This document shows positions 55,856-64,000 of a stretch of DNA of 64,000 bases, piece after piece. The stretch is from Sciurus carolinensis. Taxonomy: Eukaryota > Chordata > Mammalia > Rodentia > Sciuridae. The stretch covers positions 86,848,932 to 86,912,931 of the forward strand of contig NC_062232.1 in assembly GCF_902686445.1 (NCBI RefSeq). The letters run 5' to 3'. Made by a program: the position numbers and the translations under genes. Position 1 is the first letter of the stretch; each line of letters opens with the position of its first letter. The notes under the pieces are model-generated. The model ran no database searches. It worked only from the letters and a program-made list of their open reading frames with translations, and had not been told where the DNA came from.

Positions 55856-57530
55856 CAATTTGAATAAGATTTCTTCAATATCTCTTCTCTACTAGGCACT
55901 ATGATAGTTGCCGTTGCATTGCATGCATGGAGTTTGCTGGAACATCTAATCATACCAACTGGTTCCTGTAGGTCTGGGTGGTGGGGACAACTAGGAAAAA
56001 GAGATGATTGAAAGATAGTTATTGTTAATTTTTGGAGTTTCTGCAAAAGGCATCATAAGTCTATTCAGTCCTGTCATGTAAATATTCTCCAATTCTTGGA
56101 GACTTCTTTTGAAACTAATTAATTAATCAATTTCTGCTTGCTTAGAATTACATCTACACAGACTTTTTATTTACCCAGTAAGATACGAAAATTTGAAGTA
56201 CATTCAGGAGTAGATAAGAACTACAAAGGACTTTGATAAGCATGTGATCTGATTCCCTCATTCTGTAGGTGTGTGATAGCAAAAGCTCAGATACAGCTTG
56301 GCAGTAGGTAACCTGGGACTTTTTCCATTGTAGTGCTGCATTCTACCACTTCCTATTGCTCCACAGTCTCTTTCTAACTTTGTCCTGAGTCTTGCCTTGA
56401 AGGATTTTTATATGCCAAATTTAATCAATGTCTTCATTATAATTGAAATGTTTAAGTCAACTTAATGTAAAGCCTTCAGAGAGTTATGCTGATCTAGTTT
56501 ATAAAAGTCATTCAAGCACAACTGTGGAAATATATGGGGTTTTTGACATTTTCTAAAAGCCATTAGTTTATGTACTTCAATAACTCTCAGAATTGACATC
56601 AAAAGAGGACAATTTTAAAACTAACCTTAGTAGACTCCATATTTATCCTCTTTGATTAGATAACATGTCAATTTTCTAATTCAAAGATATTTTGATCCTC
56701 AAAACCTGCATCCTTCCTTGGTGATTATGTGTACTACAAAATCATATCACAAACTGTTTCATGAATGTTCAAGTCTGTTAGCAGGGAGATTGCAGGAAAC
56801 AACTGAAAAAATCTTGTAAGTGTGATGGAGTGAAAAGAGCACAGGATTTAAAGTAAGAAAGATGTGGTTATAGATTCTTTTTTTTTTTATCATTTACTTG
56901 GTGAGTAACCCTGGGTAAATCATTGAACTACCCTGAGTCTCCGCTCCTACATCTGTTTGTATACCTTTGTCTTGTAGATTTGGGAAAATTTGAGATAGTG
57001 AGGTAAATGATACCTATTTCTGACATTGCCACTGTCACTATAATTATTTACTCTGTTTACTAATAGTACTATTACAAGTATTAGTTCTGCTACTACTACT
57101 ACTATCACTATTAATTTACTAGAAAGGATAGACATGCCCCCATATAAGTATTAAAAGATAGAATCAGCTCAAGATCAGAAAAAAATTGAGACAGAGTTAA
57201 ACAAATAATCATGGAACAAAATAACCTCTCATAACATAGTAAAAATCAGAAAGTGCAAATAATCTCCTGAAAAAAATATGTTAGATGAGCAAAGAAATTA
57301 TATTTCTATAAATGAAATTGTTGGGAGGATAATTCTTTCATTAAACTAGCCTGTAATTTCTAATTTTTCTTTTTGTGTTCCTATAATTTTATCACATTCC
57401 TAGACACTGAGTAGGAGATTTATGATTATCTGCTGAATGAATATTTCAAATCCCTAAAGGTAAAATGATGTATTATTTATCTGCTATTGTTTCTGTGTAG
57501 GTGTACTCACTAATTTATTTAAAAAAGATT
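55856..57530. other. IL1RAPL2 intron, mostly unrecognised
   Basis: A MIR-like forward stretch may lie at 56870-57020 (gtgagtaaccctgggtaaat, ccctgagtctccgctcctac), followed by a short tac/act trinucleotide run near 57086-57112. Otherwise nothing supported. Confidence 0.4.
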
Positions 57531-57532
57531 TT

Positions 57533-57757
57533 GGAGTTGGGCACAATGGCACATGCCTGCAATCCCAGCAGCTCAGGAAGCTGAGGCAGTAAGATTGCAA
57601 GTTCAAAACCATCTTCATCAACCTAACAAGACCCTGAGCAACTTAGTTAGACCCTGTCTCAAAGTAAAACATAAAAAGGGCTGGGAATGTGGCTCAGTCT
57701 TTAAGAGCCTCTGGGTTCATTCCCTGGTACCCAAACAAACAAACAAAAAATCCCCCC
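57533..57757 (+). mobile_element. B1-dID SINE
   Basis: cacaatggcacatgcctgca, atcccagcagctcaggaagc, gttagaccctgtctcaaagt and ctgggaatgtggctcagtct with an (AAAC)n tail. Confidence 0.93.
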
Positions 57758-57764
57758 AAACTTG

Positions 57765-58530
57765 GTCTCCTACTCTATGACAAGCATGGTGCTAAGTTCT
57801 GAGGATGCAGTGATAAGCAAACTCACAGACGGTTCTTGCCTTTTACAGTTTAAAATCTAGTGGAGGGAACAGTTTTTAATCACATAAATACACAGGTACT
57901 TTTAATTGTGAAAATGATGTGTAAGAAGAATGTACATGGAGTGAAATATCATGTATCTGGGGGATGTGATCTTATCAGGGAGATCAGGGAAGGCTTCTTA
58001 GAGGAAGTCGAACTTTAGAAATACAAAGAATAAGTGAGCATTTAACTGGAAAAGGAAGGAGAGACATTTTTGGACAAAAGATAACCATGTGTAACCAGGC
58101 ATTGTGAAGAGATTATGATAAATGTCAGGAAATAAATTAAGGCCAACTGCAACTGACTGGAGTAAAGTAGGGAACAAGGAGATTAAAACAAATTAAGGTA
58201 TTTAGGAACAGACAATATGGAGTCTTTTACTAAAGATTTTTTCTTTATCCAAAGAGAAACAGTGAAACATTAAAGTGGTTTTTAAGAAAGTGTAGCTGTG
58301 ACATAATCAGATGGCTTTATTGTGGAGATTGGATTGGAGGGATGCCAAAATATATACGCTTCCACTAGTCCAGGCTAGTGGTGATAGTAACTTAAACTAG
58401 TGTGGGATTTATTTATGGATATGGAGAGCAGTAAATGACTCTGAGGGTCAGTTAGAAGGTAAAATCATTGGGACTTTTTGATGGACTAGATATAAATAGA
58501 AGGATGTCTCTTGAGTGATGCTTAGGTTTC
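57765..58530 (-). repeat. L2-age LINE-like remnant, long copy
   Basis: tatgacaagcatggtgctaa, gttctgaggatgcagtgata, cagggaaggcttcttagagg, cagtgaaacattaaagtggt and agtgatgcttaggtttcttg in the order expected of an old L2-like element in reverse. Confidence 0.55.
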
Positions 58531-58599
58531 TTGCTTGTACAATGAATGGATTGTGGTATCTTTTAGTGAGAGGTCCAATTATATCAAGCTGCATTCAGT

Positions 58600-58850
58600 T
58601 TCAGATATTTCCATATACTATGTGTCAAGTACCATGGTAGCTGTTGGAGATTCAGAAATGAATAAAATTAGTTCTTATTCACAAAAAACTCATAATCTTT
58701 GGGGGAGGAGCTACACAAAATCAAGAGGAATTTGCAGTGTAACAGTGAGCTGTCTCAACAGACATATGGATACACCAAGGGTACTGAGAAAGTTCAGAGG
58801 AGGAGACTCATTCAGAGAATAGACTGAGTTGGGGAATTGTTGGGGCATTG
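58600..58850 (-). repeat. L2-age LINE 3' fragment
   Basis: catatactatgtgtcaagta, ccatggtagctgttggagat, gaaatgaataaaattagttc and aaactcataatctttggggg: a second start of the same family as 57765. Confidence 0.5.
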
Positions 58851-59305
58851 ACAAGAGAAGACAGCATGGAGTTGGGATTTAGTTATGTATAAATTTGTCA
58901 GACCTGTCCACTAGACATTAAACATTGAAACAAAAAGACAGTTGTTTGTTTACCTTCTCATTTCCATCTTCTGCTTAGTATGATAATTAACTTGACTGTA
59001 TATTATATACCTAAGAGTCAAGATGCAATTTCTGGTGTCACTAGCTGTTTTCTCAACTGCTAGCAGTACTATTCATGTGTTTCTTTCCCTTTAAAGGATA
59101 TAGACAGGGTCCTGGAAAGTGGGCTGTAAATCAGATTAGGGTATAGCAAATCATAGTTTGAATAAACTGAGTAGTTTTCTATGTACTTTTTGTAAGGTAA
59201 AAGTCATTCTCTAATCTTTTCACATATACTCCCATTTAAATCTTTATTACCTTAAGACAGTACACATTCATAATATATTTAAGTTTGGTTTGTATGTATT
59301 ATAAA
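58851..59305. other. Intron segment, no recognised feature
   Basis: Nothing supported. Confidence 0.45.
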
Positions 59306-59307
59306 CA

Positions 59308-59540
59308 TATATTTTAAAAATTAACTTTATTGATATATAATTTACATTCAATAAAATGTACACATTGATGAGTCTTGATAAATACATGTACACTAAAAAG
59401 GTACATAACTCTGAAAGTTGCAGTTAATTCCCTTAGCACTTGTTTCCAGGCAACTGCCCATCTGCTTTTTGTCACTAGTTTCGTTTTAGTGAGGTTCATA
59501 TTTAATAGCCTCCAATGAATATTGTGAGTACACACTGGAG
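59308..59540 (-). mobile_element. Ancient L1M 3' UTR fragment
   Basis: ttaactttattgatatataa, tttacattcaataaaatgta and cacattgatgagtcttgata, the start of an old L1 3' UTR in reverse. Confidence 0.65.
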
Positions 59541-60119
59541 GAAAACCACTTTCCTTTCTTTTACTTTAAATTAGAATACTTATATTCTAACCTTAAGACT
59601 ATGTAGCAGTGACTAGACTACAGAGAAATGTTGATCTCATCATGCTTTCTTTAGTGTGCTTCTTGGGGTTATGAATGGTAATGATATGTTCACAGAATTC
59701 TTAGAAAAATAATCCTGGGAGGCTACAAGGCAGTAGACCTATATTTATATGTGGTTGGTCATTTCTCCATTAAATAAGTTACTAGTATGTATTGCTGCCC
59801 TCTTTTTCTTTTTGTTACAATTCTCATTTTTAACTGTTATAGGCCAAGAGTAATTTAATAGAAAAGGCACAGAAATTCTCATACCAATCATGCCCTCTTG
59901 CCAGCTATTTGAATTTGGACAAGGCCCTTAACTCCTCTAAGCCTAAATGTCCTCTATTGCCAGTGTGGATCATTATCATCTTCACCATCATTCTTATAGA
60001 TTTATTATAAGGATTAGAAGATATTGCACATTGAATTTTCCTAGTTCCAAATAGACATTACAGATCATTACAATCCGAAATAAATGTCCATCAACAGGAA
60101 TTTACCAAAAATACTTTGT

Positions 60120-60585
60120 TCAAATTCAAAGATAAATAAGTTATGGTCTCTGCCTCTAGGGATTCTATGGATAGAGGAATTAGATGCATTAATGGTAATA
60201 CTACATATATAGTACTATAGTGGGGACATGTACAAAATATGGAAACACAGAATTCATCTTGGACAGGGCTAAGGTATGATGGAAGAGGGTTTTTTCAAAA
60301 GAGTTGATTTTGGACAAAGAGGTATCAGTGATGAGTTAAGGTGCAGTAAACAACAGGAAAACATATCCAGAAATATTTCACAGAACTGAAATAGCTGAGC
60401 ATTATTTTGAAAACTGGATTTTAATTTATCAAGTAGACAAGTTGGAGAAGGACTAGAAAAAGTAACAATGGTCAGACAATTCAGAATCTTGTATTCCATG
60501 CTAAGAAGCTTGGATTTCATCTTGTTGATGATTAATTGCCATTGAAGACTTTAATTTGGGAAAATATTTCTGTATTAGAGGAGTA
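60120..60585 (-). repeat. L2-age LINE-like remnant
   Basis: aagttatggtctctgcctct, ggattctatggatagaggaa, gctaagaagcttggatttca and tgattaattgccattgaaga, same old family as 57765-58530. Confidence 0.5.
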
Positions 60586-60690
60586 GTTGGTGGTAAATTG
60601 ATAAGGGAAAAGAGAGAAGAAGGAAAAAAGAAATAACTTTTCTGTTTCTTCCTTGAGCAATTATATTAATGATTATAAAAATGTCTCCTA

Positions 60691-60840
60691 GACAGACATC
60701 ATGACCCTATGTATATGTATGATTACATGAATTGTATGAATCTACATGGTGTACAACTATAGAAATGAAATGATGTACCCAATTTGTGTACAGTTAATCA
60801 AAATGCAGTCTGCAAAAATTAAAAAAAATAATTAAAAAAT
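60691..60840 (+). mobile_element. Severely 5'-truncated rodent L1 (about 150 bp)
   Basis: tacatgaattgtatgaatct, acatggtgtacaactataga and tcaaaatgcagtctgcaaaa plus an A-rich tail. Target duplication atgtctccta (60681-60690 and 60841-60850). Confidence 0.85.
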
Positions 60841-60850
60841 ATGTCTCCTA

Positions 60851-62339
60851 AATACTTGAAGTTCCAATATTGGTCTGTCAGGAGGAGTATAAATCTCTTG
60901 CTTAAATTTGATTCAGGTTGAGAATCCTGTCACTAAGTATTGAATATCCTGGTACTTCACTAACATTTGTTGGAGTTGGATTTTCCTCTAAGTGAACCAT
61001 CCAAGTTCATAGAATTTCAGTTTTCTAGTAAGAACCTTTCTTTTCTGCTTGGCAAAAGTAGGTCAAGTGCTGGCACACATGGCTCTGAAGGACCATCGAA
61101 TGAGATCTACAGCTGGGCCCTTAGCCTTTCATAAAGGCTGTTTCTGCCTATTTAAAACCTCCCCTAGGCTTGATCAAAATCAAAACCATTTTGAAATGTA
61201 AAGAATTATTATATTATGTGCCGAATCACTACTTGTCAAAGCCTTTCATAGAATAGTATATTTGAGAATTGAGTTCACTGGGATCTTTGTATAATACTTT
61301 GTGCTTCTAAAAATAAGAAATGAAAATCATTCAAAGAATATGAGACATATCTTTTGCTTACTGCTTTTAAATAGTTGTTTGTTATTCATTAATTCTTTGA
61401 CAGAAATGCTGGGGAAGCAAAAATGAAACTTTATTGTGAACACTTGTGTCCACCTGAATCTTAATGCTTTTCAAACAATCATAATGAACTTGTGACATTT
61501 ATGATACAATCACAGTCATTAGGAATATAAACCCTAATTCGCAGATATAAGTCTTTTGTCCTGTTAAGAATTATTGATGAAGTTACTTAGATTTATTAAG
61601 GAAGCAAAGAAAAAAACTGTCTGTATTTTTGAATATGTAATACTTGTACCCAGTAAAATAAAATACAAACAATAAAAGTAGCTGTACACTGCAAAACCTC
61701 CCTTCTTCCTCTGACCTCACCCAGATACAATAATTTTTTTCTGGTTTCTGGGATATCATTGCATAAATATTCTATTGTATGTAATATTCATTCTCCAAGT
61801 TTAATTCAATAATTTCTAGGTATCCTGGGACCTTTTCATAGGACCTGCAAATTCAAAACTATTGTTCTAATAACTGATGAAATTAATGATAATATTAATA
61901 AGCATGATATTTTTGATGAAGAATCATGAAATACACCAGCATTTATGGGAGCTTAGTAAAGCAACATTTTCCAGAAAAAACAATGCATGTTTTTACAAAT
62001 CATGTATGCGTAAACTATCCACTCAAAGAGCAACATGGGTCAATGGATTTAAAGTGGCAGAGTCTAAAATGTTAATTGTTTTGATACAAGATTCCATATT
62101 TCAGTTAATCATTAGGAAATTGTTACCTGAAGTGTTTGGTGTAGTATCAAAATTCATCTATACTTTTCAGAAAAGGTTGATAAAATACTCCTCCCATTTC
62201 CAACTACATATATTTGCAGGGCTGGATTTTTTTTTCATATATTCCCAGCAAAAATATACCACAAAATGTTGTATTCAAAAAACAAATATGGAATTTTTTG
62301 CTGTCTTCTAATAAGTCTGGGATTAAGGAGATTAAATAT
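60851..62339. other. IL1RAPL2 intron, no supported gene
   Basis: AT-rich. It includes a 144-codon + strand frame (61877-62311) with no recognised domain, no splice or promoter context and no codon signal that I can see. Confidence 0.4.
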
Positions 62340-62354
62340 ATATGTATATAAAAC

Positions 62355-62871
62355 TACTCAGCAATAAAGAAGAAATAAATAATGACATTTGCCAGTAAAT
62401 GGATGGACATGAAGAAAAAGTGAAATAAGTCAAACTCAGAAAATCAAGGGTCAAATGTTTCCTCTTTTATTTGGAAGCTAGAGTAAAATGAGGGAGAGAT
62501 GACAGTGGGAGAGGGGATGAGATATCATAAAGATAAAGGGAAGATCAGTGGAGTTGAATTAGGAGAATGAGAGGGAGGTTGGAAGGAAGGGAAAGGGGAA
62601 GAAATATGGAATGAATCTCACAGAATCATTTTAGAGACATATATAAATGTACCAAAGGGAATTTCACCTTTATGCATATGTAGAAAGTACTAATCAAAAA
62701 TAATTTAATGAATGAGTGAAAGGAAGATTAGGACAGTTGAGGAGGAAGAAAACAGAGAGAGAGTAGGGTAGGAAAAGGTGAGGAAAAGGGGATTGATATC
62801 AAAGTCCTTGTATGTATAATTTTGTCAAAATGAACCCAATATTATGCATAATTATAATGCTGTAATAAAAA
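62355..62871 (+). mobile_element. 5'-truncated rodent L1
   Basis: Starts in the ORF2 C-terminus (tactcagcaataaagaagaa, gacatttgccagtaaatgga) and continues through the G/A-rich 3' UTR to ctgtaataaaaa. Target duplication atatgtatataaaac (62340-62354) and atatgtatgtaaaac (62872-62886), one mismatch. Confidence 0.88.
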
Positions 62872-63179
62872 ATATGTATGTAAAACAATACCGTTTTTCT
62901 TACTGTATTTTTTGTTTTGGAAAATAAAATTATTTTTCTGAAAAAATATGTTATATTCCTTAAAACAAATATGTCATCAAAGCATATAATTATGATTTTA
63001 TTATACTCAATGAGTTATTAAATATTTTGAAATTTTCTCAATTTCCACTTCTAATACAGTAAATCAGTAAATATATAACCTATATAAAAAATGCTCCCTG
63101 GGCTCATCTTTAATTTTTAAGAGTAAGAGTGGTCCTGAAACCAAAACGGTTAAGAACCGCTACCATAAAAAAAAGAACA

Positions 63180-63800
63180 AAACGTGTACGCTGGTTGTTA
63201 TGTCTCTCATTCTATTTGTATACATATACATGTGTCCGTATATTTATTTTTATACACAACTGGCACAGGGTAACATACTTTACACATACATTTCACGTGA
63301 CTTGAATTTTTGTACTTAACATTGTATGGCTATCATTCCATACCAGGAATGGTAGATAGGTCACTATTAAATGGCTGCACAATATCACACACACACACAC
63401 ACACACACACACACCATGGAATGAAAATCTATCTATCTATATATATATATGTCCTTATACACACATATATGTATACACACACAAATAGAATGACAAATAT
63501 TATAATGTGTGGATGTGTGTGTAAAATTCCTGAAAGTGAAATTAGTGGATTAAAGAATATATGTATTTAAAATGTAACAAAATTGTCTATTTCTTTATCA
63601 GTTTATACTTCTACCTACAGTTCTGAAAATATGTGATTTCCCAAATCTTCGTCAGCATACTTTTTCTTCAAACTTTTGGTTCTTTCCCTAGCACGTAGGG
63701 GGAATATTGTATTTATTGCATATTATTTTTAATTTATCCTATTATGATTGATGTTAAACATGTTTTCATACATTTCAAAGTGATATTGTTTTATTTTTCT
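63180..63800 (-). mobile_element. Ancient L1M/HAL1-age fragment
   Basis: tggctatcattccataccag, attaaatggctgcacaatat, ctgaaagtgaaattagtgga, tacttctacctacagttctg and cccaaatcttcgtcagcata follow the ORF2 3' end/3' UTR of an old L1 in reverse. Carries an (AC)n microsatellite. Confidence 0.55.
63384..63413. repeat. (CA)n microsatellite
   Basis: Uninterrupted ca dinucleotides, about 29 bp. AT/GT-rich repeats follow at 63430-63485. Confidence 0.92.
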
Positions 63801-64000
63801 GTGAACCATATGTTTCTTTAAAGATAAAAGTGTCAACTTGGTACAGGTAATCTTTACAATTTTAAACATAATTCTTGAGAAAGTAATATTAACCTCCAAT
63901 GGGACAGAGAACCCTTTAGAAATGAGCTCAGCACCTCAAATGCTAAGGAGCCTTTCTGCTCTAACAGCCTAAAAATATTAACAAATACATTTGAGCTGTC

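Noticed and set aside
61877..62311. Longest non-repeat frame outside L1 (144 codons, +)
   Set aside because: AT-rich composition, no known domain, no splice or promoter context. I considered a degraded transposase or a retrocopy but could not support either.
42051..64000. Search for the next IL1RAPL2 exon (second Ig domain)
   Set aside because: No frame with the expected Ig2-like sequence and splice sites was found, so the next exon probably lies beyond the window.
1..64000. CRISPR arrays, phage, operons or other microbial systems
   Set aside because: Direct repeats here are SINEs, LINEs, LTRs or microsatellites; gene structure is spliced and mammalian.

Overview
This is a mammalian genomic window, most likely from a squirrel-lineage rodent (Sciuridae: ground squirrel, marmot or relative) and most likely from the X chromosome. 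The lineage call rests on the young repeats: tRNA-Ala-derived ID SINEs and fused B1-dID SINEs, with one rodent-type L1 that is nearly full length. The chromosome call rests on two recognisable genes. Two short exons on the + strand match the first immunoglobulin domain of IL1RAPL2. A partial reading frame on the - strand at the left edge matches the N-terminus of TEX13A. In human both are X-linked and TEX13A lies antisense inside an IL1RAPL2 intron; the same arrangement is seen here. No microbial genes, CRISPR arrays, operons or functional RNA genes are visible.

Layout: 1-396 is the 5' part of TEX13A (-). 397-1600 is its upstream region, with a strongly strand-asymmetric C-rich (G-rich on the gene strand) tract and a diverged local duplication. 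2067-9293 is a nearly full-length but dead L1 on the - strand, with 12-bp target-site duplications, a 5' UTR of tandem monomers, frameshifted ORF1 and ORF2, an internal 250-bp duplication around a SINE-bearing insert, and what looks like a serial 3' transduction. 9294-20692 is AT-rich intron with old repeats (L2/MIR-age, L1M, Tigger). 20693-20879 is an IL1RAPL2 coding exon. 20880-41896 is a 21-kb intron holding an ancient L1M with its 5' UTR, a twin-primed L1, an inverted pair of MaLR-type LTRs and several SINEs. 41897-42050 is the next IL1RAPL2 exon. 42051-64000 is further intron with SINEs, MER5, MIR/L2-age fragments, short L1 insertions and microsatellites.

The only coding sequence that looks functional is the two IL1RAPL2 exons (238 bp upstream of TEX13A's frame is not coding) and the visible TEX13A start. 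IL1RAPL2 is an IL-1-receptor-family adhesion/signalling protein of neurons, and TEX13A is a testis-expressed gene; they share the locus but no shared pathway is implied. I did not find an undescribed biological system. The interesting content is the mobile-element history, reported below. Repeat family names and boundaries are by-eye calls from memory of consensus sequences and are approximate unless target-site duplications are given.
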